From: an uncultured Maribacter sp.
GTDB lineage: Bacteria > Bacteroidota > Bacteroidia > Flavobacteriales > Flavobacteriaceae
Direction of reading: 5' to 3'
Assembly (NCBI GenBank): GCA_947498505.1
Contig: CANMKG010000003.1
Location: 310,001-374,000, forward strand
Length of the DNA stretch: 64,000 nucleotides
The notes beneath the pieces were generated by a model, which worked only from the letters and a program-made list of their open reading frames with translations, did no database searches and was not told where the DNA came from. Below, piece by piece: positions 14,747 through 23,197 of this stretch (position 1 is its first letter; each line of letters opens with the position of its first letter). A program made the position numbers and the translations under genes.

Positions 14747-15223
14747 ATGAGCAACGTATCTTATTATACAGCAGAAGGGTTAAAAAAACTTAAAGACGAA
14801 TTAAATCATCTTAGAGATGTTGAGCGCCCAAAAGCTTCACAAGCCATTGCTGAAGCAAGAGACAAAGGTGACCTATCGGAAAATGCAGAATATGATGCAG
14901 CCAAAGAGGCTCAAGGACTTCTGGAAATGAAAATTTCTAAAATGGAAGCTGTTGTTGCAAATGCAAGATTAATAGATGAATCTCAACTAGATACTTCAAA
15001 GGTATTAGTATTGTCAACAGTAAAGCTTAAAAACCAGACTAATGGTATGGAAATGAAGTATACCTTAGTTGCAGAAAGTGAAGCGGATTTAAAATCTGGT
15101 AAAATTTCAGTAAGCTCTCCAATAGGTAAAGGTTTATTGGGCAAATCTGTCGGCGAAGTCGCAGAAATTTCGGTTCCTAATGGAACTCTTAAATTTGATA
15201 TTTTAGAAATTACCAGAGCGTAA
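14747..15223 (+). CDS. greA: Transcription elongation factor GreA
   Basis: 158 residues, the normal length. The N-terminal coiled coil carries the conserved tip RDKGDLSENAEYDAAKEAQG that reaches into the RNA polymerase secondary channel to stimulate cleavage of backtracked RNA. The C-terminal FKBP-like domain ends NGTLKFDILEI. I chose ATG 14747 (MSNVSYYT) since this matches the family N-terminus; the frame is open 33 bases further upstream. It is followed by a terminator and then a HIT gene, an arrangement common in Flavobacteriaceae. Confidence 0.96.
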   Translation: MSNVSYYTAEGLKKLKDELNHLRDVERPKASQAIAEARDKGDLSENAEYDAAKEAQGLLEMKISKMEAVVANARLIDESQLDTSKVLVLSTVKLKNQTNGMEMKYTLVAESEADLKSGKISVSSPIGKGLLGKSVGEVAEISVPNGTLKFDILEITRA

Positions 15224-15245
15224 ACACATATAAATTTTTATATTT

Positions 15246-15275
15246 AATCCTGTTAATCTATTTAGCAGGATTTTT
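15246..15275 (+). terminator. Rho-independent terminator after greA
   Basis: AATCCTG/CAGGATT stem with a 13-base loop and a short T-run, 23 bases after the greA stop. Confidence 0.65.
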
Positions 15276-15301
15276 AATTTATACTTAGAAACAATCTTAC
15301 C

Positions 15302-15694
15302 ATGCCAAGCATTTTTACCAAAATTATTAAGGGAGAAATTCCTTGTTACAAAATAGCGGAAGACGATAATTTTTTTGCTTTTTTAGATATTAACCCTAAT
15401 GCTAAAGGGCATACCTTATGTATACCTAAAAAGGAGGTGGATAAAATTATGGATCTTGATGAAGATACTTATATGGGGTTAATGGCTTTTTCAAGAAAAG
15501 TTGGAAAAGCAATAGAAACTGCTTTGGATTGTAAACGGGTTGGTATTACTGTAATTGGCTTAGAAGTACCTCATGCGCACGTTCATCTTATTCCTCTAAA
15601 TGAAATGAAAGAAGCCACTTTTCAACATAAGGTAAAGCTAACTACTGAAGAATTTGAAACGATTGCGCATCAAATTCGTTCTAAAATTGAATAA
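15302..15694 (+). CDS. HIT family nucleotide hydrolase
   Basis: 130 residues with the histidine triad HAHVHLIPL (HxHxHxx) near residue 100 and the N-terminal IFTKIIKGEIPCYKI segment of the HINT branch. It likely hydrolyses nucleoside phosphoramidates or adenylated by-products in the cytoplasm. It follows greA and overlaps the convergent zinc-ribbon gene by 14 bases. Confidence 0.93.
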   Translation: MPSIFTKIIKGEIPCYKIAEDDNFFAFLDINPNAKGHTLCIPKKEVDKIMDLDEDTYMGLMAFSRKVGKAIETALDCKRVGITVIGLEVPHAHVHLIPLNEMKEATFQHKVKLTTEEFETIAHQIRSKIE

Positions 15695-16037
15695 AACCTT
15701 CTAAATATAGGTAAATACTTCCTCCAATTAGCGCGACTAAACTCAGCAGTAAAATATAGAATAATGGTGTATATTTTACAGATTTTTTCTCTGGAATAGC
15801 CATTTTTTGATAGTACTCAAAAATACGTTCAATATCATCCGTCCAATTAACAGGATATATATCAGAATTACAGGTGTTGCAAGTAATTTTGTGTGTTACC
15901 TCGTTGGTGATTTTATGCACAAACTTTCCGTAACTGTGTTTTTGATAGAATGAAAGTGATAAATCTTGATTAAAACACTCGGGGCAATTATTGGTAATAT
16001 TTGCCTGTTTAATAACTACTAACTTCTCCTCTGCCAT
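15681..16037 (-). CDS. Zinc-ribbon membrane protein of unknown function
   Basis: 118 residues. Two CxxC pairs (CPEC about 18-21 and CNTC about 53-56) should form a zinc ribbon, followed by a C-terminal transmembrane helix (about 92-112). The N-terminus has no signal, so the ribbon is probably cytoplasmic. It lies 2 bases after the histidine kinase stop on the same strand, so the two are likely co-transcribed and could act together. I do not recognise a named family. Confidence 0.75.
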   Translation of the reverse strand: MAEEKLVVIKQANITNNCPECFNQDLSLSFYQKHSYGKFVHKITNEVTHKITCNTCNSDIYPVNWTDDIERIFEYYQKMAIPEKKSVKYTPLFYILLLSLVALIGGSIYLYLEGFIQF

Positions 16038-16039
16038 AA

Positions 16040-17188
16040 TTAAGCGTATACTTTTAACGATATTTGCATAATAGTGCCCTCCTTACCTGACGAAAGTACT
16101 TTAATTTTTCCTTGATGATACTCTTCAATAATTCTTTTTACCAATGAAAGCCCTAATCCCCAGCCTCTTTTTTTGGTTGTAACCCCTGGATTAAAAACAT
16201 TTTTTTGGTCTTTTTTAGGAATACCATGTCCTGTATCGGCTACTAAAATAGTAACAAATTTTCCATTTGGTTTTATTTCAATAGCTATACTACCTTTTCC
16301 TTTCATGGCATCAATACCATTTTTAACCAAATTTTCAATGGTCCAATTATATAAAGCGCTATTCAATAATACGGGAATATGCTCTGCGTTAGAGGTAAAA
16401 GAAAAGTGTATGAGTTTTGAGCTTCTACGTTTAAGATATTCAAAAGCATTTTTGGTTTCAGAAACAATATTGCTTTGATCTAATTTTGGTAGCGATCCAA
16501 TTTTAGAAAAACGTTCAGTAATAGTTTCAAGTCTAGTAATATCTTTTGCTATTTCTTTGGTTATTTCGGGGTTTATTTTTTCAGCTTTAAGCAGTTCATT
16601 CCAACCTAAAAGAGAAGATAATGGTGTTCCTATTTGATGTGCAGTTTCTTTAGCCATTCCTGCCCATAACTTATTTTGTTCCGCGGCTTTATTAGTTTTA
16701 AAAAAAAAGAAAATAACAGTGCCAAACAAAAATATGATTAACAATAAGGCAATAGGATAGTATTTTAACTTGTTTAAAACTTCTGAATTACCATAATATA
16801 ATGTTGCTAAATGTTCTCCCTGCTGATCTATAGAAATTGGAGTGTTTTCGTTTTTAAATCGTGCAATTTGCTTCTGAATATATAGGGAGTCGGTAGCCTT
16901 ATTTTCAGGCATATTATTAATACGGGTGGACCCATCTTTATTTACTAAAATCATTGGAGTAGAAGTGTTGTTTTGTAACACTTTAATAGTAAGCTCTCCA
17001 AGATCCATGTTTTCTGAAAATTGAAGCAATTCTGACTGTGCAGTTGCCCAAATTTCCATTTTAAAACGTTCTTCTTCTTTAAATTTTTTGAAAAAACTAT
17101 TGGTATTCCATAAGATGAGGCTAACAATTGCAAATGCCGCAACTAATAAAATAATGTTAGAGGTTTTGTTTTTAGGATTAAAATTCAT
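16040..17188 (-). CDS. Membrane sensor histidine kinase
   Basis: 382 residues: TM1 (about 11-31), a periplasmic sensor of about 110 residues, TM2 (about 150-170), then a phospho-acceptor helix with ETAHQIGTPLSSLLGW and an HATPase domain with NGIDAM, DTGHGIP and GWGLGLSLVKR. I chose ATG 17188 (MNFNPKNK); a more upstream in-frame codon at 17206 would add six residues. No response regulator is adjacent, so it is an orphan kinase. It is divergent from the flavin reductase gene. Confidence 0.88.
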   Translation of the reverse strand: MNFNPKNKTSNIILLVAAFAIVSLILWNTNSFFKKFKEEERFKMEIWATAQSELLQFSENMDLGELTIKVLQNNTSTPMILVNKDGSTRINNMPENKATDSLYIQKQIARFKNENTPISIDQQGEHLATLYYGNSEVLNKLKYYPIALLLIIFLFGTVIFFFFKTNKAAEQNKLWAGMAKETAHQIGTPLSSLLGWNELLKAEKINPEITKEIAKDITRLETITERFSKIGSLPKLDQSNIVSETKNAFEYLKRRSSKLIHFSFTSNAEHIPVLLNSALYNWTIENLVKNGIDAMKGKGSIAIEIKPNGKFVTILVADTGHGIPKKDQKNVFNPGVTTKKRGWGLGLSLVKRIIEEYHQGKIKVLSSGKEGTIMQISLKVYA

Positions 17189-17280
17189 CCAGATGGTTTC
17201 TTGCAATAAAGATAACGTAAAAAGCGCAAAATTAGTGGACGCGTTGTTTGTATTAGGTTTTAAATGGCAAACAAATTAAC

Positions 17281-17288
17281 TACTTTTG
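17281..17288 (+). promoter_or_regulatory. -7 box TACTTTTG, predicted leaderless promoter
   Basis: Exact TAnnTTTG match whose last base is only 6 bases before the ATG at 17295. Transcription starting 4-7 bases downstream would place the first base at or beside the start codon. Confidence 0.45.
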
Positions 17289-17294
17289 CCTTTA

Positions 17295-18164
17295 ATGTCT
17301 AACACCGTTTCCATATCACCTTCTGAGGTTTCTACTGCAAAAATACATGGGTATTTATTAGGTGCTATTGGCCCTAGACCTATTGCATTTGCTAGCACCT
17401 TAGACAGTGGTGGTAGACCAAATTTATCTCCCTTTAGTTTTTTTAATGTTTTTAGTGCTAATCCTCCAATATTAATTTTTTCCTCATCTCGTAGGGTTCG
17501 TGATAATACTACAAAACATACTTTAGAAAATGTATTGACAACCAAAGAAGTAGTTGTTAATATTGTAAATTATGATATTGTTCAACAGATGTCTTTGTCG
17601 AGTACCGAATATGCAAAAGGAGAAAATGAGTTTGTTAAATCGGGACTTACAATGTTAGATTCTGAGATTGTAAAACCGTATAGAGTTGCGGAATCACCAG
17701 TTCAATTTGAGTGTAAAGTAACTAAAGTTGAGGCATTAGGAAATGAAGGTGGAGCGGGGAACTTAATATTTTCTGAGGTAGTAAAAATTCATTTGAATAA
17801 AGCTATATTGGATGAAAATGGAAATATAAATCAATATAAAATTGACCAAGTTGCTAGAATGGGTGGTAATTGGTATTCTAGAGCTAATATGGGTATGTTT
17901 GAAGTTCCTAAACCGATAGCTACTTTAGGTATTGGAGTTGATAATATTCCAGAAGAAATTAGATTGAGTAACGTTTTAACAGGAAACAATTTGGGAATGT
18001 TAGGTAATATTGAAAAATTGCCTTCGCGAGATGAAATTGATGCATTTTTGCTTTCTAAAGGGATTCGTAAAAGCACTAATATTGAAGAATTACATAAAAA
18101 AGCACAACACTATTTAAATAAAAATGATATACTTTCTGCATGGAAAGTATTATTAGCTAACTAA
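17295..18164 (+). CDS. Flavin reductase family protein
   Basis: 289 residues of the DIM6/NTAB-type FMN-binding split-barrel family. IGPRPIAFASTLD and NLSPFSFFNVFSANPP are the FMN-binding signature, and VNIVNYDI and AESPVQFECKV follow. The C-terminal 90 residues extend beyond the core barrel, as in the longer Bacteroidota members. I chose ATG 17295 (MSNTVSIS); a TTG at 17286 is in frame but lies inside the predicted -7 box. Likely an NAD(P)H-dependent flavin reductase or a related FMN enzyme. It precedes the DUF3127 and aat genes with small gaps. Confidence 0.88.
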   Translation: MSNTVSISPSEVSTAKIHGYLLGAIGPRPIAFASTLDSGGRPNLSPFSFFNVFSANPPILIFSSSRRVRDNTTKHTLENVLTTKEVVVNIVNYDIVQQMSLSSTEYAKGENEFVKSGLTMLDSEIVKPYRVAESPVQFECKVTKVEALGNEGGAGNLIFSEVVKIHLNKAILDENGNINQYKIDQVARMGGNWYSRANMGMFEVPKPIATLGIGVDNIPEEIRLSNVLTGNNLGMLGNIEKLPSRDEIDAFLLSKGIRKSTNIEELHKKAQHYLNKNDILSAWKVLLAN

Positions 18165-18173
18165 GATTAAAAA

Positions 18174-18551
18174 ATGGAAGTACAAGGTAAAATTAAGCTT
18201 ATTGACGAAACTAAAACTTTTGGTAACAACGGATTTAGAAAAAGAGAAATGGTTGTTACTACTGATGAGCAGTATCCACAACATATTATGATTGAGTTTG
18301 TTCAGGATAAATGCGATTTGTTGAATAGCTATGCTGCCGGACAGGATGTTAAAGTAAGTATTAATTTAAGAGGTAGAGAGTGGACAAATCCACAAGGTGA
18401 AGTAAAGTATTTTAACTCTATTCAAGGATGGAGAATTGAGAGTCTTCAAGCTGAACAACCAAATCAAAATATTCCTCCAGTACCTCCAATGGATGCATTT
18501 GAGCCAGCTGATGATTTAAATGAAGAAGATCACGACGATTTACCGTTTTAA
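18174..18551 (+). CDS. DUF3127 protein, single-strand-DNA-binding-like
   Basis: 125 residues. DUF3127 has an OB-fold-like pattern (GKIKLIDETKTFGNNGFRKRE, then VSINLRGREWTNPQGEVKY) followed by an acidic tail ending DDLNEEDHDDLPF. A conserved acidic DDLPF tail is also typical of single-stranded DNA-binding proteins, where it binds partners. The family is restricted largely to Bacteroidota and its function is not established. It starts 9 bases after the flavin reductase stop. Confidence 0.82.
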   Translation: MEVQGKIKLIDETKTFGNNGFRKREMVVTTDEQYPQHIMIEFVQDKCDLLNSYAAGQDVKVSINLRGREWTNPQGEVKYFNSIQGWRIESLQAEQPNQNIPPVPPMDAFEPADDLNEEDHDDLPF

Positions 18552-18574
18552 TCTAAAATTGCAATTCGGCAGTT

Positions 18575-19240
18575 TTGAGTAACAATGAATCTGATAACGA
18601 ATTAATTTTTTTGACGGAGGAATTGGTTTTTCCTCCGTTAGAAAAAGCCGATGAAGATGGGCTACTAGCCGTTGGAGGTGATTTAAGCGTGGAGCGTTTA
18701 TTATTAGCTTACAAAAAAGGAATATTTCCTTGGTACGATAGTCAACAACCCATTATATGGTGGAGTCCAAATCCTAGAATGGTTTTATTTCCTTCGGAAC
18801 TTAAAATTTCTAAAAGTATGAAAACGGTGCTAAATAGTAACCGTTTTTTATTGACCAAAAATGAGTGTTTTGACGATGTGGTTACTAACTGCGCCAACGT
18901 TAAACGACAAGGACAGCAAAGCACATGGATAACATCAGAAATGAAAGTTGCTTATAGTGAACTTCATAAAATAGGAGTTGCAAAATCATATGAAGTTTGG
19001 GAGAATAACAAGTTGATTGGGGGTTTATATGGAATAGATTTAGGGCATGTTTTCTGTGGAGAGAGCATGTTTAGCACTACAAGTAATGCTTCTAAATTTG
19101 CATTTATTAAAATGGTACAAGAACTGCAATCTAAAAATTACGAAATAATAGATTGCCAAGTATATACAGACCATTTGGCTAGTTTAGGGGCTAGAGAAAT
19201 ACCCAGAAACCAATTTGTAAAAATTTTGCAAAAAAATTAA
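18575..19240 (+). CDS. aat: Leucyl/phenylalanyl-tRNA-protein transferase
   Basis: 221 residues. It adds Leu or Phe from tRNA onto N-terminal Arg/Lys of proteins, marking them for ClpAP in the N-degron pathway. Family motifs are FPPLEKADEDGLLAVGGDL, GIFPWY, WWSPNPRMVLFP, WITSEM, GGLYGIDLG and FCGESMFS. The only suitable start is a TTG at 18575, since the next in-frame ATG is deep inside the conserved region. Its end overlaps the convergent tag gene by 4 bases. Confidence 0.95.
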   Translation: MSNNESDNELIFLTEELVFPPLEKADEDGLLAVGGDLSVERLLLAYKKGIFPWYDSQQPIIWWSPNPRMVLFPSELKISKSMKTVLNSNRFLLTKNECFDDVVTNCANVKRQGQQSTWITSEMKVAYSELHKIGVAKSYEVWENNKLIGGLYGIDLGHVFCGESMFSTTSNASKFAFIKMVQELQSKNYEIIDCQVYTDHLASLGAREIPRNQFVKILQKN

Positions 19241-19800
19241 ACCTCATTATACCTAAAGCAACCAACTTCATGGTCATTTACCATACCAGTAGCTTGCATA
19301 TGAGCATATATAACCGTACTACCTACAAATTTAAAACCTCTTTTTTTTAAATCTTTACTAATAGCGTCAGATATTGGTGTATTGGCAGGAGCGTCTTTAT
19401 AGTGGGTAAGTTTGTTTTTAATGGGCTTTCCATCAACAAAATCCCATATATACTTGCTAAAACTGCCAAATTCTTCTTGAACCTTAATATACGCTTGGGC
19501 ATTAGTGACAGTTGCTCTAACTTTAAGTTTGTTTCTAATAATACCGCTATTTTCTAGTAAGCTAGTAATTTTACTTTCATTATAAGATGCAATTTTTTTG
19601 TAATCAAAATTGTCAAAAGCTTTTCTAAAATTTTCGCGCTTTTTTAAAACGGTTATCCAGCTTAGTCCAGCTTGAAAAGTTTCTAAGATTAAAAACTCAA
19701 ACAGCGTATCATCGTCCTTTACAGGAACACCCCATTCTAGGTCGTGATAAGCTTCATATAAATCGTCTCCAACGCACCAGCCGCATTTGTGTTTTGTCAT
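19237..19800 (-). CDS. tag: DNA-3-methyladenine glycosylase I
   Basis: 187 residues of the Tag family, which removes 3-methyladenine from DNA. Visible are CGWCVGDDLYEAYHDLEWG with the zinc-binding Cys/His, the FQAGLSWITVLKKRENFRKAF segment and the C-terminal zinc ligands in ATGMVNDHEVGCF. It ends against aat with a 4-base tail-to-tail overlap. Confidence 0.95.
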   Translation of the reverse strand: MTKHKCGWCVGDDLYEAYHDLEWGVPVKDDDTLFEFLILETFQAGLSWITVLKKRENFRKAFDNFDYKKIASYNESKITSLLENSGIIRNKLKVRATVTNAQAYIKVQEEFGSFSKYIWDFVDGKPIKNKLTHYKDAPANTPISDAISKDLKKRGFKFVGSTVIYAHMQATGMVNDHEVGCFRYNEV

Positions 19801-20002
19801 TATAGTGTAGATTTTTAAAATTCCAAAAATTCATTTTACGCCGTATAACAAAACCTAATTTTTAATATAAGTTTATGGCTTTAAAATTTGTTTCCAGAAC
19901 ATGAAGATAAGGCGTTTTACAACCATTAACAATAATAGCATTTGTAAGTTTTTTGTACTATTTACTACCAAAGCTACTCAATAATTATTTTGTTTTATAA
20001 CT

Positions 20003-20623
20003 ATGAAAACTACAGTGGAATTAAATATAGCACAGATAATCTCAGAAAGCTTGACTAAAACCATGTCGTATGAAGATTATAGGGTTTTTGTTACACAATT
20101 AGCAAAAGAAGGAAAGGCTTCTGGACCAAACCAAACCGAAGCATTGAGTAATTATACGCAGTTGAATGATAGACGTATGAAGCGTTGGGATAAAACACTT
20201 AAGATTGATGCTGATGCAATGGACAAAATAGCAAGTGTGGACGAAAAAATTACGTTTTTGGTGATTTCTGAAAGTTGGTGTGGAGATGCAGCGCCAAGTT
20301 TACCGGTAATGAATAGAATTTCTGAAGCCAATCCAAATATTGAGTTAAAAATTGTTTTGCGTGATGAGAATGTGGCATTGATGAATGCATTTTTGACCAA
20401 CGGAGCAATGTCTATTCCTAAATTAATAGTTCTTAATAGTGAGAATAAGGTTATAGCGGACTGGGGACCTAGACCAAGTACTGCAACAAAAATGGTGAAT
20501 GATTTTAAAGAAAAGTACGGCAAGTTAACTCCTGAATTTAAGGAAGAGCTTCAAGTTTGGTATAATAAAGATAAAGGACAAACTACCTTAAAAGACTTAC
20601 TGGATTTACTTCCTTTGAAATAA
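20003..20623 (+). CDS. Thioredoxin-like protein with single-Cys WCGDA site
   Basis: 206 residues. A thioredoxin fold is indicated by SESWCGDAAPSLPVM (about 90-104) and MSIPKLIVL with the cis-Pro. The usual CxxC is WCGDA, so only the first cysteine remains and classical disulfide exchange is not expected. No signal peptide, so it is cytoplasmic. Members of this type are common in Flavobacteriaceae, but the function is unknown. The end overlaps the convergent TonB-like gene by 18 bases. Confidence 0.8.
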   Translation: MKTTVELNIAQIISESLTKTMSYEDYRVFVTQLAKEGKASGPNQTEALSNYTQLNDRRMKRWDKTLKIDADAMDKIASVDEKITFLVISESWCGDAAPSLPVMNRISEANPNIELKIVLRDENVALMNAFLTNGAMSIPKLIVLNSENKVIADWGPRPSTATKMVNDFKEKYGKLTPEFKEELQVWYNKDKGQTTLKDLLDLLPLK

Positions 20624-21334
20624 ATAAGTAATTGTTCCTTTTTGGACCTGTTTGGTTGACGAATTAAATTTTGCTTTTAAAGCGTAGGTTATTGCATTAT
20701 CAACCAAGCACCCATTTGATGTTCCAGAACTTTTAGCATTAAAAGTAGCATTTGTTACATTACCAACAGCGTTGACTTCAATATTAATAACAACTTTACC
20801 ACCTTCGATACAAGTGTAAATTGGAGGTGGAAGTTTATAACTATTTCGATCCACTAAAGAGTAGGAAACCGATGTTTTACGTTCTGCTAAATTATTAGTG
20901 AAAGTCTCTTTTTGTGCTTCACGTTCACCTAATAGTTGCTTTTTCTCTTCTCTTTTTTTAGCAAGTTCTTTAACGCGTTCTGCATATCCAGAATCTTCTC
21001 CTAAATCCAATGGGTCTTGGCTTTCTCCTTGCGCTTCACGTTCAGCTCTAATCTCTTCTAAGGTTTTTAGTGGCTCAGGATTGCCATAACTTGGTTTAGC
21101 CGTTTCATTAAATGCTAAGTGACTTTTTACGGGATCAGATTTGGTAAGTTCCTCAAGTGCTTTTTCTTCTTCTTTAATAATTTCCTCTAAATCTTCTTCA
21201 GATAGTACCATTTCAACAACATACTCTTCTTCTTCACCTTGTCCTCCTAAATGTATATTGTAAAGGGTGAGCACCATAATAGCCATGGTAAACACCGTAA
21301 TTAATAATGATAATGTTTGACGATTTAAAGTCAT
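20606..21334 (-). CDS. Energy transducer TonB-like protein
   Basis: 242 residues: an N-terminal membrane anchor (about 8-27), a long acidic/charged middle section rich in Glu and Lys (about 34-150) in place of the usual Pro-rich spacer, and a C-terminal TonB-like domain (about 165-242) with GGKVVINIEVNAVGNV and GCLVDNAITYALKAKF. It probably belongs to the TonB complex or a related periplasm-spanning role. It lies upstream of no ExbB/ExbD gene here. Next gene on the same strand is truB, about 80 bases away. Confidence 0.78.
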   Translation of the reverse strand: MTLNRQTLSLLITVFTMAIMVLTLYNIHLGGQGEEEEYVVEMVLSEEDLEEIIKEEEKALEELTKSDPVKSHLAFNETAKPSYGNPEPLKTLEEIRAEREAQGESQDPLDLGEDSGYAERVKELAKKREEKKQLLGEREAQKETFTNNLAERKTSVSYSLVDRNSYKLPPPIYTCIEGGKVVINIEVNAVGNVTNATFNAKSSGTSNGCLVDNAITYALKAKFNSSTKQVQKGTITYLFQRK

Positions 21335-21413
21335 AATAATACAATAACCCTTTTTTTCTAAAATTATTTCAAATAAACGGTCAAAACTAAAGTCTTGTCA
21401 AAAGTTTAAGATT

Positions 21414-22112
21414 TTAACTTTCTTCGTTAAGTGTTTGCTCAAAATCTTGAGGGTCTATAGCATTATTTACGGAGTAATCACCTATTTTGGTTCTTCGGAG
21501 TTTTGTTAAATGACCACCAGAATTAAGAGCTTTTCCAAAATCGTGAGCTAAAGAACGTATATATGTTCCTTTACTGCACACAACTCTAAAATTAATATCA
21601 AGGTTTTTTATTGAGGTGATTTCAAATTCTAGAATATTTACTTGCCTAGATTTTACCTCTACAGTTTTACCCTCTCGAGCGTATTCATACAAACGTTTTC
21701 CATCCTTTTTTAAGGCAGAAAACACAGGTGGAATTTGTTCAATGATGCCAATAAATTTTTTAGTGGTGTCGAGGATAAGTTTATCGGTAATATGTTTGGT
21801 TGTAAAGGTTTGGTCAATCTCAGTTTCTAAATCATAAGAAGGAGTTGTAGCTCCCAAAGTAATAGTGCCAGTATATTCTTTGACTTGTCCTTGTAGCTCT
21901 GTAATTTTTTTAGTGAATTTACCCGTACATATAAGTAAAAGTCCTGTTGCCAGAGGGTCAAGGGTGCCAGCATGACCAATTTTTATTTTTTTAAGCTTAT
22001 ATTTTTTTCGAATATTCCATTTAAGCTTATTAACCACCTGAAATGAAGTCCAATTCAGAGGTTTGTCTAACAAAAGAAGTTGACCTTCTAAAAAATCTTC
22101 TTTGGTTTTCAA
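21414..22112 (-). CDS. truB: tRNA pseudouridine(55) synthase
   Basis: About 232 residues. Makes pseudouridine 55 in the tRNA T-loop. GHAGTLDPLATGLLLICTGKFTK carries the catalytic Asp, with RLYEYAREGK and CSKGTYIRSLAHDFG following. There is no ATG. I chose the TTG at 22112 because residues from there (KTKEDFLEGQLLLLDKPLNW) match the family N-terminus. The TTG at 22151 would add 13 residues and overlap uppP. With the chosen start, the gene begins 10 bases after the uppP stop. Confidence 0.92.
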   Translation of the reverse strand: MKTKEDFLEGQLLLLDKPLNWTSFQVVNKLKWNIRKKYKLKKIKIGHAGTLDPLATGLLLICTGKFTKKITELQGQVKEYTGTITLGATTPSYDLETEIDQTFTTKHITDKLILDTTKKFIGIIEQIPPVFSALKKDGKRLYEYAREGKTVEVKSRQVNILEFEITSIKNLDINFRVVCSKGTYIRSLAHDFGKALNSGGHLTKLRRTKIGDYSVNNAIDPQDFEQTLNEES

Positions 22113-22122
22113 TGTATACGTT

Positions 22123-22917
22123 TTATGCCCAAATACTATACCCCAGCGCAATGCAACCTACAATTAAGCAATAGATAGCAAAGTACGTAAGTTTACTTTT
22201 TTTCACCAATTGAATCATCCATGTACAGGCGGCTAAACCAGCTATAAAGGCGGCAATAAAACCTGCGCCCATGGCAATGTTGTTTTCCCCAGAAAAAGTT
22301 AAATCTCCACTAAAAACATCTTTAGCTATTTTTCCAAAAATAAGTGGTACTACCATTAAAAAAGAAAAACGCGCTGCTTTGGTTTTATCTACACCTAATA
22401 AAACTGATGTAGAAATTGTTGCACCACTACGCGATATACCTGGTAGCATGGCTATTGCTTGAGAAATGCCAACAACAAAGGCATTACTCAAGCTCACTTT
22501 TTTATCTGTGTCCTTTGCTTTATCAGCAAAATATAATAAAACTGCGGTTACAATAAGCATTGCTCCTACAAGCTTTATATTCCCTCCAAAAAAACTTTCT
22601 AATTGTTCTTCAAAAAATAAACCAACTATAACTGCAGGAATCATAGACAGTATAATTTTTAAAGAAAATTGCATTTCATCATTCCATTTAAACTGAAACA
22701 ATCCACTTAAAATCTCCCAAATATCTTTTCTAAAAACAACAATAGTACTTAATGCAGTAGCAAAATGAAGGACAACTGTAAATAATAAACTTTCCTCAGG
22801 GACGGAGTTGTCACCTAAAATAGCTTTGCCTAATTCTAAATGACCACTGGATGAAACAGGTAAAAATTCAGTTAACCCTTGAATAATACCAAGGATAATA
22901 GCGTCTAAAGTTTCCAA
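22123..22917 (-). CDS. uppP: Undecaprenyl-diphosphate phosphatase
   Basis: 264 residues, integral membrane, BacA/UppP family. It dephosphorylates undecaprenyl diphosphate to recycle the peptidoglycan lipid carrier. The signature segments LTEFLPVSSSGHLELG (about 16-31) and MLPGISRSGATISTS (about 155-170) are complete. It is in a same-strand run ftsX - DUF3098 - uppP - truB with gaps of 10 bases or less, a set that is conserved in Flavobacteriaceae and links division and wall synthesis genes. Confidence 0.95.
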   Translation of the reverse strand: METLDAIILGIIQGLTEFLPVSSSGHLELGKAILGDNSVPEESLLFTVVLHFATALSTIVVFRKDIWEILSGLFQFKWNDEMQFSLKIILSMIPAVIVGLFFEEQLESFFGGNIKLVGAMLIVTAVLLYFADKAKDTDKKVSLSNAFVVGISQAIAMLPGISRSGATISTSVLLGVDKTKAARFSFLMVVPLIFGKIAKDVFSGDLTFSGENNIAMGAGFIAAFIAGLAACTWMIQLVKKSKLTYFAIYCLIVGCIALGYSIWA

Positions 22918-22920
22918 TTG

Positions 22921-23187
22921 TTATTTCTTTTTGTGAGGATTTAGTAAAATGGCATAAACTTCTATGCCCAGTCCAATAAGTACAAGCGTTGGAGCTAATC
23001 GAATTCTTCTAAAATTATAAATATCTGGACTAAAAACATTGGGGTCATCACTTCCTCCGCCGCTCATTAAAATAAAGCCCAGCGATATAAAAGCAATACC
23101 AATAAACATAAATAGGTAATTTTTCTTTTGAAAAATAAACTCCTGCTTTGCTGAACCTTCCAAGTTATTTTTTTCTTTTTTGCTCAT
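22921..23187 (-). CDS. DUF3098 membrane protein
   Basis: 88 residues with two hydrophobic helices (about 26-44 and 62-82) and charged ends, matching DUF3098. SLGFILMSGGGSDDPNVFSPDIYNFRRI between the helices is the conserved loop. The function is not established. It sits between ftsX and uppP with gaps of 10 and 3 bases, which suggests a role in the envelope. Confidence 0.85.
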   Translation of the reverse strand: MSKKEKNNLEGSAKQEFIFQKKNYLFMFIGIAFISLGFILMSGGGSDDPNVFSPDIYNFRRIRLAPTLVLIGLGIEVYAILLNPHKKK

Positions 23188-23197
23188 GAACGCAAAG

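Noticed and set aside
19801-20002. RNA gene in the 202-base gap upstream of the thioredoxin-like gene
   Set aside because: A/T-rich with no stable helix set or tRNA-like signature; likely only a promoter region.
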